Origin: Antedon bifida
Taxonomy: Eukaryota > Echinodermata > Crinoidea > Comatulida > Antedonidae
Direction of reading: 5' to 3'
NCBI GenBank assembly: GCA_963402885.1
Contig: OY727097.1
Coordinates: 4,960,001-5,024,000, forward strand
DNA: 64,000 bases
The position numbers and the translations under genes are program-made. Positions 36,201-47,084 of this stretch are shown here, one piece after another (position 1 is the stretch's first letter; the number at the start of each line of letters is the position of its first letter). A model generated the notes under the pieces. The model saw only the letters and a program-made list of their open reading frames with translations. It was not told the DNA's origin and searched no databases.

Positions 36201-36930
36201 AAAGCGCATTGAGGCTTTCAGCATAATGCGCTATATCAAGTACCAGTTATTAGTATTATTATCAATAACCTTATTATTAGCTAATGCTATATACCTCGAA
36301 GACAACCCATTTTTATTTCTCTTTCTTTATCTTTAGACCCAATTATTGATCAACAATTCTGCGAATTATTCGCATTTACGAAGTCGATATAAGAAGATTT
36401 ACAATGGTCGTAACTCCGGGACGTACACCCTCACCAGAACTGGTTCAATCCGGAACAGTCGTCGGAATCTCTCTGGTAGCAGAAGTACAGTTGCCGCCAC
36501 CGGTATGGTTGCCAATCCAAATTTTGCGCCCGAAAAATTGCCGTACTCGATTATGGGTAGCGAACGAAATTCATTCCGTTCCGCCGTCGTGAATGACGGA
36601 TACGTTCACGATACTAGACACCGTAATGGCGGGCTTCATGGTGGCGGTAGCGGGAGCGCTTCGGTAGTTGGTTACGGAGGACACGCCAATCACCACCACG
36701 ATACAAATACGCTTGGGCATGACTCGATTGCGTTGTCGTCTTTACGAGCACCAAGCACCATCCATGATATGAACACCCTTGGACATGATTCAATCGCAAT
36801 GTCGTCACTAAGGGCGCCAAGTACGCATAGCGGTAGTACGGGAGTTGATTATGGCGGCAATGTTGTCAACCTGGCAAACATGCATGCATCGTCTGACCGT
36901 TTAATGTACAGAACAGAGTATGCTGTTTAG
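27272..36930 (+). CDS. proteolipid protein/M6 family membrane protein, paralogue 1
   Basis: Seven coding exons joined by GT-AG: 27272-27338, 33173-33380, 34028-34187, 35071-35227, 35384-35442, 35695-35754, 36337-36930; 434 aa. The layout matches the myelin PLP/DM20/M6 family (tetraspan proteins of neural membranes): a CCLRC motif before TM1 (about residues 39-62), TM2 (97-121) ending GYLATGSVRKEF, then CRFKSKTSGRCQ at the place of the family's EFKTTACGRC, TM3 (146-174), a Cys-bearing outer loop (175-217) and TM4 (220-242), followed by NYSHLRSRYKK like the NYAVLKFK of M6. The C-tail (243-434) is far longer than in vertebrate M6, rich in Ser/Gly/His, with a 22-residue tandem repeat. Intron 1 is 5.8 kb. 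Exon 1 is the weakest call (short; chosen for ATG, frame and donor site). Confidence 0.85.
30120..30600 (+). repeat. imperfect tandem repeat in intron 1
   Basis: A unit built of ATCTCCG-GTAATACTGTA, GTGAATGGAATAGACGTTTC and CTGCTAAAAACAGCATTG-like words recurs about four to six times with variable length between about 30120 and 30600. Its minus strand is partly open (30241-30627) because the repeat lacks stops. Not called as a gene. Confidence 0.75.
33882..33906. repeat. ATC trinucleotide microsatellite
   Basis: Short run of about eight ATC units in intron 2 of the first PLP/M6 gene. Confidence 0.8.
34858..35020. mobile_element. MITE family M1, copy in PLP/M6-1 intron 3
   Basis: The terminal inverted repeats are AAGCTYTGTCTACACTATCA-like on the left (here degraded) and its complement on the right, followed by TTA. 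The inside carries the family's ATGTGATGTGCCCATATA block and the matching ATTTGGGCACATCA block, so the whole copy folds back on itself. Non-coding. Confidence 0.85.
35970..36262 (+). mobile_element. 5'-truncated non-LTR retrotransposon 3' end
   Basis: A frame ending at 36176 encodes the C-terminal signature FYGNRSFSSASVSLWNALP followed by an IR-S-FKSLLKTHLF-type end, typical of CR1/L2-like reverse-transcriptase polyproteins. It is followed by TGTAAAGCGCATTGAG, an ATAATGCGCTATAT segment and a short ATT-rich tail, the usual 3' UTR of such elements. It lies in sense orientation in intron 6 of the first PLP/M6 gene. Everything upstream of the last 60 or so codons is missing. Confidence 0.8.
36697..36828 (+). 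repeat. 66-bp coding tandem repeat in the PLP/M6-1 tail
   Basis: Two adjacent 66-bp units encode HDxNTLGHDSIAxSSLRAPS twice, differing mostly at third codon positions. The synonymous changes show that the repeat is kept at protein level or is not new. Confidence 0.9.
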
Positions 36931-38439
36931 TTACCAAAAACGTCATTTTATATAATTTTCTATAACTGTGTACATTTCAAACTCACCTTGTAGGTTGTAA
37001 ATACCCTATTTCAATGTTTTTTTTTATAAGAATCTTAACTTTTCAGTGAACCTTTACAAATTCCAGCACTTTAACATTCGAATATTTGAAGTATGCGCAC
37101 AGTAACTATTTTGATTAAACTTCAAATTTATGAATTAAGAACCTTACTTAACTAATTTTATTCCCGATAACGTATTAGACAACCATTTGGTAAATGTATA
37201 CGTTATACATTGTTTGTTTTATTAAATTTATCAATTTGAGGCTGAAAAGACCTATTGCAGTAGTCCTGGTTAGTACAGGACTAGACCCGGTCCTGACTTT
37301 GTTGTATTTTTATTCGGTTAATGTGCGAAAATTGATATTCGTACATAATAATTAATATTATTGAATTTTATATTAATTGATTGTGCCAAATGCCGATGAT
37401 TCCTTTTCAAAATCTGTAAATGTAATGTAAAAGCCTCGTGAGTAGAATATAGAAGAGCAGCAAGGGCCTGGAGGTAATAATGTTTTATTTAAAGCATGAG
37501 AGAAGGAAGGTTTTGAGGCAATCATTAACTGGTACGCACGATTTTAGAAAGCCTCCAGTTCAGACCCGAGCCAAAATATTGAGATAAAATCCAAATAGCC
37601 GCGTCAAAGTCTTAATAAAACACCGTAAGGCATGTTTGTGTATATAGGCCTATATATACTATAAAATACCTTGAAAATAATAATATAGAAAATGTAGACA
37701 CCTTGAAAATTATACTATACGCTCAAAATAGAATAAGACTGATATAAGAACAAATACTTCTATGCATATTATTATATATTATAAGTTTGATTTAAGTTCA
37801 AAGATCAAATTCAGTTTTTAGGCGGATATAAATATCTTGACGACGTGAATAATTTTAATTGAAACTTGAAAATAATGATTTAAACCTACACCTATGAAAT
37901 GTTAATGAAAGCATATTCAATTAACTTTTTAATTAATATACAAATGTTGATTTTTATATTAATGTGCTAGTAATCGTATTTTATAAAATTGTAATTTAAT
38001 TTGGCATTTAAATGAAAAATGCAAAATATGGCAGCTTTTTTTGTATAGGGAGATACAGGGGGCGTAGACTCGCTTTGGCAGCATGACTTTTACTGGGCAT
38101 GGGCGGTTTTACATCCATGGTCATGGAGAAATCCAAACTTGTGTCGCCGCTCAGGTGCAGAAACTGTGCCGCTTGTCATGCGGAGAGCAGCTTGGAGGCA
38201 GGGGAGTGAGGGTGCCTACGCTCTTATAATCTGTAAATATTTAGAATATAATATTTTACGTTGTTGACTTGTTTTAATTAACAGTACAAATTGAAGATTA
38301 GGTATGTCTAATAGATTATATTTGTAGTTAGTCTTATTATAATTCCGACAGCTTTATGATATTATTGCATCACTAGGGTTTTTTTTAATGTGATTTAACT
38401 GAATGAGATAAACGGTGTTTTTTAACGTTTTTAATGTAC

Positions 38440-38545
38440 TAGCAGCAACGCAAGTGAGTTGACCAATCACAAACGACAGTTTGATGATCTATCGCGACGT
38501 GATTGGTCAACTTATGTGCTTACGTCCAAGTGGGAAACAAGATTA
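38440..38545. mobile_element. foldback element family M2, degraded copy
   Basis: GCAACGCAAGTGAGTTGACC is followed by AATCACAAACGA, and then its inverted partner GTGATTGGTCAAC and ACGTCCAAGTGGGAA. It matches the better-preserved copies at 43955, 44766 and 46010. Confidence 0.65.
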
Positions 38546-39149
38546 AGACACTTTAAAAGTGTATTTTATACATACATTACAAGTGACAACCATTTCCCCT
38601 GTTTTTAAGTTGCCTATTTTTCTCTGCTCACGTACGTACATTAGGCTACTTGTGTATGCGACTTATCTTACAAACAATGACATGAAAAAAAAACATGAAA
38701 ACTCTTTTTGTTTGGGAAATTATCATATAGTGATGGATAAACCCTTTGGGAACATTTTTTTATTGGCCCATTTGTCATCAACCTGCAACTCAAATGGTTA
38801 GGATATCATAGCACCACAGAGCGAACACTCTATTTCATGTATAATACAGTATCTCTATTAATAATAAAGATGAACGATTACTAATAAATTAAGTTTTTGG
38901 TGACGTCACGCCTTCATTTTTAAAGTACCATTCACACGGTTGTACAAACTATATTTTTCTTTGCAATGTCGTGTTGAATGTGTATATTTTTCTCGGAAAA
39001 TAATTTGTGTTGTAAATACGGTTTTCCCACACTTATCCATATCATTCAATAGAGTTGAATAAAAAAATACTTTTTATAAAGTTGTTTTTAGTGGTTTTAT
39101 TGATTTATATAAATAATCGATAATTGTTATTGCTGTTTATGTCGGAAGT

Positions 39150-39245
39150 AGTGGACTGGATGGACCAATCACGAGTCGTGATTGGTCAAATTACTTGATT
39201 CGGTGCGCTAACGTCGTTGCGTTGCGTCCGTGGGGATCTAGACTT
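39150..39245. mobile_element. foldback element family M2, degraded copy
   Basis: GGACCAATCACGAGTCGTGA, TTGGTCAAATTAC and CGTTGCGTTGCGTCC show the family's central palindrome and right arm. The left arm is mostly lost. Confidence 0.6.
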
Positions 39246-39824
39246 ATCCCAATAAGTTTGTAGTTATTGTCTTTTAGTAGGCTATTATACGTATGAAACG
39301 CCATGTAGGCCTATGCCAAAATATTTATCTTTACTAATTACGGTCCAGAACCTAGTGGGAATCAAGCTTTATAGGTCTACCGTTCATAATACGTGCCATA
39401 TGAGGGCGTACACCAACGACAAATATGACTTATCGGGATCATTCGTGAGTGCAGGTGCGAAGTCCATACAGACCATCGATTGTTGCAGATATAAAACCCG
39501 TACATTTCAGTAAACTCGACAATTTCAATAGCGATTCTGTAAATAGAATTATTAATCTGACGAATATAATTTCCATCCATTGTTCACCAACCTTGTCACA
39601 GTCAATAAAAATGCGTAGTTACTGAAACAAACGTTGGATACATATTTGGATGTTGCAGACAATATTTTGACAGAAGTATACTGAGATTTATATTTTACTT
39701 TTGAGCGATATAATCACAGATACGGATTTAAATTTGAACATTTTTCCGTTGAGGAGGAGATTACTTTGTGGTGATTTTGTGTTATTTAGTTGGATATAGG
39801 GCTATAGTAGTAAAATAGGAAATA

Positions 39825-42800
39825 ATGGTGTCTGGAGGTTCAGTATCAACGTTCGACAGTTCTTTTATCGGAGGACTCTATGGCGATAAAGAGGACGACG
39901 AAGGTAAGTGTAGAGGATGCGTTTTATTATAGTCTCTACCGTTATACGCGGTATAATATCTATGTAAGCGCCTACACCATTATATATTAGGTCACTGCTA
40001 CTATGTTACTATGGTCCCGTTTAGGATTAGTTATTATTTTACCCGGGTATGTTGGTCCTACAAAGGACACCTGAGCTAACCTTTCCAAGGTAGGAACTGG
40101 TACAGTCCTTTGATTTTATGTCTGGCTGCGACATACCACCAGTACTGAACTAGGCCTGTATACATATTCTCCGCGGCGCTCGGTGTCTGTTAAGGGGTGT
40201 GGAACTGATCGTGTCGCAGCCACAGATAACTCCTTTGATCTCTGAAGCTCATCATCCTGTTGTTAGATTAAATTGGTCCTATCCACTTCGTCACTCGTCA
40301 AATTCAATCTTTTTCTCATTTGATTCAACAGTCCGTCGATTTTTATTCATTATTCAATCACTCTTCATCAGTACAATCGTTTTTCGGAATATTTCAAACA
40401 AAAATAAAACAACGTATACATTTTATTTGATTGGAGAACAACATACGTGCTTAAATCGCGTGAAATAATTGATAGGGTAGAAATCGACACATACATACAT
40501 CATTGATAAAATCACTATACCCAACGGCAAAACTATATTTAATTTTGTTTGTGGTGTGAACGTATGTTTTGCAGTCTAACATTGAAATTCAAAGCTTAAA
40601 TCGCGTGAACCATATTTTCTAGTGTAGAAATCGACACATCATCTGTTCCATATGCGGCATATATAATCATTGGTAAAATCTATCTAAACTATACCCTACG
40701 GCAAACCTATATTTAATTTTGCTTGTGGTGTGAACGTATGTTTTGCAGTCTAACATTGAAATTCAAAGCTTAAATCGTGTGAACCATAATTTCTAGTGTA
40801 GAAATCGACACATCATCTGTTCCATGCGGCATACATAACCATTGTTAAAAATCTATCTAAACTATACCCTACGGCAAACCTATATTTAATTTTGCTCGTG
40901 GTATGAACGTATGTTTTGCAGTCTAACATTGTAATTCATATTATTTTCTTAAACAAATTCATTGATTACCGTTAATATCAATTACATCAAACATACGGGT
41001 ACATTGACTACTGTATATGATAGAGCATAACGATGCATATTACAAAACATAACGTGACAGTTGGCGAAATAATAGGCCTAGTACGAACATATTTCAAAAA
41101 TAATAATCTTCCCTCAAACAAAAATAACTGAAAGAATAATAACAATTTAGCCCAAGCATTCCATAACCTGAAAGAGGAAGTGATTTATATTTTGCAAGCG
41201 AATATTGTTAGTTTAGCTTTATTCTTTTCCTAAATTTGGCAAGAATGTTAAATCGGATACTAAGATGATTTTAATTGAAAAATATGAATTGTCATACAAA
41301 ACAGAGACAATACACCGGAGTAGCAAAATGAGTTAATAAAGAAATAAGTAGTAGGCTACAACACATTGTATTAGTAATGTTGACATTATGACGTCATGAC
41401 GGATTTATGTTAATTTTTTTAATCAGGTAAATTGATCTACCACAACAATCCACATTCATATTTGACCGTTGGACTCATAGTGAATTCAAAGTCAACAACT
41501 ACATCGTTTGTGAACACTACTAAATTAATGATTTATGATGAGATGCGATAATAATTATTTTTAGTACGCTGCGTTGGGTTAACAAAATAATTAACAGCAT
41601 TAGACATAGGCCTTATACTTTAGGAATACACAATACAAACAACTTTTGGTCTCGCATGATATACAGTGTAAGAAATAAATTCGTTGTGGCAGCTAATAAT
41701 CACACTTAAAATTCATAAAAATAGGTGTAGGCTATATAATATCAACAAAATTTATCTCAATTTAAAAATATGCACAAAAAAGAGAGAAAAAAATCAATGC
41801 CGCCTGGCCGTGCGTTGCACATGTGAAAAACATAAGGAGAACCTAATACCTAATGTCTACAATTATAATATGCGTGCCATATAAGGTAAATCAAAACAAC
41901 TATAGAGAATCCCTATGGCGACACAACAAAGTGTTCCCCTTAAAATATTGTTCTCTGAATACGGGTTTGCCGTATTAAAATATACTATTTCCCCTCGTTC
42001 GATTCACAGGAAAGTGTCCTCTCAGGGGTGTCCCAACGGACACTACTGTTGTGTTTTTTTTATGGACAGGTTTATCAGACGACTTCCGTGCATTGATGCT
42101 TATTGGAAAATCATGTTAACGGCTGAGAAACGTTTATAAAGCTCTGTCTACACTATCCAACTAGTTTGACCAAAAAAAAGTGTGATGTGTCCAAATATGG
42201 AAGTGATATACCCACATTTGGTAGTGATATGACATCATCATCATATCTTTTTGTCACATAAAGTTTGATAGTGTAAACAGAGCTTAAGAACTGTGTATGG
42301 TAGGGGGAACCTATTACAATTCAGTGCTTTAAATTGCTAACTCTGGTGTACCGCAATTTCACGTCAGTTTTAAAGGCAATTCAACTTCCATTATACGATA
42401 ATGATATCATTTTTCTCACGGTCAACAAAAGCAACAACATGAAATATTGTATGCGAACTTGCAGCAAGTCCCACGCGTTACAACAATCCCGACGCACGGG
42501 TAAATAAAATGCCGGCCCCTTTTACACAATCAATACATTAATGCGATCGATTTTAACACATTTGGCGGAAGATAAAATGGTATTAATAATTGATAACGAT
42601 CGTATAATGGGCATGATACCGGAACAAAGTATAGCAGAATTTACACCCCATGAAAAATAATAATAATACTGTAGTGTAGAAAACAACGGAAGTATCGGAC
42701 TTTGTTCATCGGACAACCCTCCTGTTATTGGCGAATTTATTTTGCTGTTGGTTGGGTTTGGAAATAAAATAAATAAATAAAAATAAATCAACACATTTAT

Positions 42801-45800
42801 CCAACGCCGCATCACCAACTTCACATCTTCCTTCTCGTCAGTTTCATCCTCAACATTTGTATGGGTATCATTCTTGTATTCATATTCTCCCCACACCCGC
42901 CCACAATTCAACGCCCCCACCCCACCACACACAATTCGTCTTATTTCGTCAACATCATTGAATTTATATATATTATTTTTTTAATTTTATGTGGGTTCGT
43001 CCCACTTTTATTTCCATAGGCCTATACATGTTCCTCATATCTTTACGTATATTTTCTCTAAACAAAATTTCATTTCAATATTTTAACAACATTTTTTGTT
43101 AAAGTTGTATTCTTCTTTCGTTCACATTTTCTATTGTTTTTTGTTTTCATTTTTGTTATAATATATTGTCATATATTTCGACTATACTGATTTTTTTATT
43201 TATGTTTTTATATAGATGCTAACTGTTGTTCTCGATGTTGTCAGCGTTACCCCTGGCCATCAATTACATCCGGGCTCTTCATCTTGGGTGGAATAATTGT
43301 ATGGTGCGCCACTGTTACAATAGCTAGCCGTGAAGTCCTGGATTTATTTCGCAGCACAGTTGCATATGATGAGTTAGATCAAATGTAAGTTTTCCGACAT
43401 GAATTTGGAAAGTTGCGCATACTGTGGTAGGAAAGAGGCACTCTTTTATCATCATCCAACGAATTGTTCATTATTAACACCCACAATATTCCGTTCGAAA
43501 GACGGATTACTATTCATAGGAGGCCTATAACATTGCTTATGCCATTTTGACAGGATAAATGATAGGCCCATCAAAATAGCATTCATTCCCGCAACCGATA
43601 ATTATGTACGGTACTTATTTACTTTATCTATAAACCATAAACTAACTTGCATTTGAGAACATTCAGCAATGTTTGGAATGAACAGTAATGGGACTGAAGT
43701 ATTCCCACTATTTGAATTGGGTTGCAAACGAGACAGATAGCGTATACCGACTTTCCGTGCATTACGTGTTTTGGCGAGACGTGAGAGATCAGTGAATTAA
43801 ATTAACAAAAGGAAATACTGACCAAGATAACTGTGTTTTACACTGTTTATTGGGATAGGTATCACAAGACAAAATGTGCATTAAGGCTAATTTACACAGA
43901 AGAGCGGTAAAATATAGAATCTATGTGATATATTCCTTATGACGACCAATTACACACAACACAACGCGGAGCGGATTTTGCTTGTGATTGCGTCCTATTG
44001 GGAAACAAGCTTTAGCGAGTCGACCAATCACAAGCGATATATTATTCGAACAGTCGCTTGTCATTGGTCAACTCGCTTGCGTTGCGTCCTAGTGGGAACC
44101 AAGCTTTATAATGAGTCGGCCTATCATACTTCAATCATCGTAATATTGAAGGAATTTAGTAGTAACATTGAACAGATAGGTGAATATTATTAATGATTAC
44201 ATTGTAATTATTTCAGGATGTCCATAGCCCAGTACGCTACTTACGGATCCACAGCTTTCATGCTTATCTTAGGACTGGTGTTGATATCAATGGGTTGCTT
44301 GGCAACGGGAGCAGTACGCAGGTATCACATGTGCCGATTCAGAAACAGAACGAGTGCAATCTTCCAGACAAAAATGGTAACCAAAGCTCTGTCTACACTA
44401 TCAAACTAGTTTGATATGCCCAAATATGGTAGTGAAATTTATATGACACCACCATATCCATATATGGGTACATAACAAGTTTGATAGTGTAGACAGAGCT
44501 TTCGACGAAACGTAGTTCCATAAGCCCTGGTTTAAAAAGCGGAGGAATGACTACAGTCTGAGAAAGAAAGTGTGTGTGTGTGTGTGAAATTACCAAAACA
44601 GCTTTGCCCGGTTTGAATTTACTTCGACTTTCGACTAAAGGTCTGTTTGCAAACTTTATGTGACAAAACATGATGTGGGGAAAGCTAATGCTATGTGTCA
44701 ATTTTGTGTCATACAGAGTTCGCATCCGACATTGACGTACTGTGTACATATTTTTTTAAAAACTAATGCTTGGTTCCAATCACAAGCGATGGATCATTCG
44801 AACAGTCGCTTGTCATTGGTCAACACGTTTGCGTTGCGTTTACGTCCTTGCGTTACTTCCTAGTGGGAACCAAGCTTAACTTAGGCCTATTACGTTAATA
44901 TAACATTGTTGTTTTCTCTTCAGTTCCTAATCATCACGTATTTCGTATTTCTTGGGTGGCTGGGAGTCCTAGTGGTCAGCATGTTTCCGCTTGTGTTTTT
45001 CACTGTGCAGAAACAGGGCAACTGTCAGACGGAATCCTTTACGATTAACACATGTGTTGACCTCGAACAATGGGGTAAGTTACACAAATCCGCAGAACAA
45101 AACGTCATTTGAAATGATTTTCTATGTAGATTACCGTTAACAAGTAGGCATATTCGTCATATTTTGCTATTAACAATTCTTTTTGTGCCAAATAACGTTA
45201 CAAAGACATCTGCGAAACATAAAGCTCTGTCTACACTATCAAACTGTATGCGATAAAAACATGTGATGTGCCCATATAATATGGACATGATGTTGTCAAT
45301 CCACTACCATAGTTGGACATATCACTACCATATTTGGGTACTTTTTTTTGTCAAACTAGTTTGAAAGTGTAGACAAAGTTTAAGACGGGGTTGTCTCGTC
45401 TTACAGCAGTTTCTGTGATGACATGCCACATGATGTCGTTTGACATCTGGTTGTATGTCATCCATATCTATGGGATCCCTATCTATGGGATCCCTAATAG
45501 CCAGCTTCCATGAAGGAGACTGTAATTAATTAAACTTTATGAGACAACAAAATGTGATGTGCCCAAATATGGTAGTGATATGCACGAAGATGGTAGTGAT
45601 ATGACATCATCATGTCCAAAGTTTCCTTTTTTCCATGTTTCAATTGAATAAAATGCTTAATATGTAATAAATTCATTGAAAGAGTAAAAGTAACTAACGT
45701 GCATATATTATTGTACAAAGGTTTTGTTGATGAGGACGAAAAGGAAGATGACCCAGGTTTGTGTCAAGATGACCTTGAACGCCTTTGTACAGGGGTAAGT

Positions 45801-47084
45801 ATAGACTTGCCCCAAGTCGGTATTTATTGTCTTTTATGTTAGTCCACCAGTCGACGTTTCGATTTGTCTGAAAATACAAGCTCAAGTGGTATAATATGAA
45901 ACGCCATATGTGCCAAAATATTAAGTCAAAACTCCTTCTGGAATGCAGACTAGAGTAAGGCAGACAGCAATGAAAATAAGTGTATAAGCTTGGGTTATAC
46001 TTATTAATACTTGGTTCCCACTAGAGACGCAACATAAGGAAGTAACGCAATGTGAGTTGACCAATCACAATCGATGGATTATTCGAACTGTTGCTTGTCA
46101 TTGGTCAACATGCTTGCGTTGCGTTTACGTCCTAGTGGAAATCAAGCTTTAAAGTGATGAACTAAATGAGTGATACATTACAACTATTCAACTATTCAGA
46201 ATAGCTACTTTAAAACTTTAAAAACAAGAAAGTATCGCACAAAATGTGATATAACAACTACAATAGTTAACATTGAATTCTTTCGTTCCTTTTAAAAATA
46301 GAATCTACGTCTTTTGTTTTTCATCGCAACAATGTCAGCAGTACTCATATGTGTCGGTCTTGTAAGTTAAAAACTTTTTTGTGGTACTACACTTTCCTTC
46401 TTTTTACTCTTGTGTTAAACAGCACATAGACACGTATTTTGCGGTATTTAAATTTAAACCCATTAATCATTACTATCATCACAGAGGAACTATGAGTTAG
46501 AAGGGGGCGGGGAGGGCCTTATATTTCGCATTGTAATTGTTTTAATTTACAGGGGATGGGCGGAAACATTTTTATTTCTTTCATTTTTGTTTAGTAACGA
46601 ATACTATATGTATGTATTTGTTTCACAGGCTCAGTTTTTAGCCACAATGTCATTCAACTCAGCAAAATTACGCCACGGTTATAAGTCCCACAATAGAGGG
46701 AAATCTGGATCCTACAACTTGCGTTCAAGCTACCGCGCTGGTAGTTTCCGAAGTACAAAGAACAACCGGGCATCAAAAGAAAGCATTACACAGGTACAGA
46801 ACACCGGTACATTCCCAAGCCAAGACAGTATCGACAGATTAAAACGAGAATACGCAGCGCAAGAATATCCGCATCAATACCAGACAAGTAGGGAGAGACT
46901 GAACGACTACTCGCAGCAGGGCAGCAGGGATTGGGGTTATCAGGGCCAGGGCAGTCATGAGTTAACTGCATTAAGCACACTTTACGGAGGTAATGGGTCC
47001 GAATCATCCACTATACGGACTGATAGAGATGCTTATGATGGGCGATATGACCAAAACCAATACCAAAGAGAATACCACATCTGA
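39825..47084 (+). CDS. proteolipid protein/M6 family membrane protein, paralogue 2
   Basis: Seven coding exons: 39825-39903, 43216-43384, 44217-44376, 44924-45074, 45721-45794, 46302-46361, 46629-47084; 382 aa. Intron phases match those of the gene at 27272. Exons 3 (160 nt) and 6 (60 nt) have identical lengths, so the two are tandem duplicates. Layout: short acidic N-tail; Cys motif NCCSRCCQ before TM1 (about residues 42-62); TM2 (about 87-112) ending MGCLATGAVRRYHMCRF, the family's post-TM2 motif; TM3 (about 137-164); an outer loop with Cys residues (QKQGNCQTESF, INTCVDL, GLCQDD, RLCTG); TM4 (about 212-236). The C-tail (237-382) is rich in Ser, Tyr, Gln and Arg and differs from paralogue 1. 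Probably a plasma-membrane protein of neural or other excitable cells, by family knowledge. Exon 1 is the weakest call. Confidence 0.85.
40450..40950 (+). repeat. tandem repeat, 172-176 bp period
   Basis: The word TTTAATTTTGYTTGTGGTGT starts at about 40537, 40713 and 40885. The AAATCGACACATCATCTGTTCC and TACGGCAAACCTATA blocks recur at the same spacing. About 2.7 copies, in intron 1 of the second PLP/M6 gene. Non-coding. Confidence 0.85.
42139..42285. mobile_element. MITE family M1 copy
   Basis: AAGCTCTGTCTACACTATC at the left and GATAGTGTAAACAGAGCTT at the right, with the family's internal GTGATGTGTCCAAATATGG block. It lies in intron 1 of the second PLP/M6 gene. Confidence 0.9.
43955..44108. 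mobile_element. foldback element family M2 copy
   Basis: The left arm (GCGTCCTATTGGGAAACAAG, GCGAGTCGACCAATCACAAG) and right arm (CTTGTCATTGGTCAACTCGC, GCGTCCTAGTGGGAACCAAG) are inverted copies around a short centre. Intron 2 of the second PLP/M6 gene. Confidence 0.75.
44384..44501. mobile_element. MITE family M1, short copy beside a splice donor
   Basis: Complete inverted ends AAGCTCTGTCTACACTATCA and its complement with a shortened inside (118 bp). The element begins only seven bases after the last base of exon 3 (44376), right behind the GTAACC donor. Confidence 0.9.
44766..44877. mobile_element. foldback element family M2 copy
   Basis: GCTTGGTTCCAATCACAAGC on the left and GTGGGAACCAAGCTT on the right, with the central AAGCGA ... 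TCGCTTGTCATTGGTCAAC palindrome. The left arm is shortened. Intron 3 of the second PLP/M6 gene. Confidence 0.8.
45222..45380. mobile_element. MITE family M1 copy
   Basis: AAGCTCTGTCTACACTATCA at the left and AAGTGTAGACAAAGTT at the right, with the usual foldback inside. Intron 4 of the second PLP/M6 gene. Confidence 0.9.
45532..45620. mobile_element. MITE family M1, partial copy
   Basis: Only the internal part is present (AAACTTTATGAGACAACAAA, GTGATGTGCCCAAATATGG, ATGACATCATCATGTCC). Both terminal repeats are missing. Intron 4 of the second PLP/M6 gene. Confidence 0.7.
46010..46149. mobile_element. foldback element family M2, best-preserved copy
   Basis: About 140 bp with both arms: CTTGGTTCCCACTAG and the GAGTTGACCAATCACAATCG segment on the left; TGCTTGTCATTGGTCAACAT and CTAGTGGAAATCAAG on the right. 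No open frame. Intron 5 of the second PLP/M6 gene. Confidence 0.85.

Larger units (their letters stand above)
36931..39824. other. spacer between the PLP/M6 paralogues
   Basis: The start holds the 3' UTR of the first gene (AATAAA at about 37613 is one candidate polyA signal). The end holds the 5' region of the second. Two degraded copies of the foldback family M2 lie at 38440-38545 and 39150-39245. No other gene is seen. Confidence 0.5.

Noticed and set aside
42522..42932. 136-codon minus-strand frame in PLP/M6-2 intron 1
   Set aside because: Low-complexity start and no family resemblance. It lies antisense in an intron without splice or promoter support.
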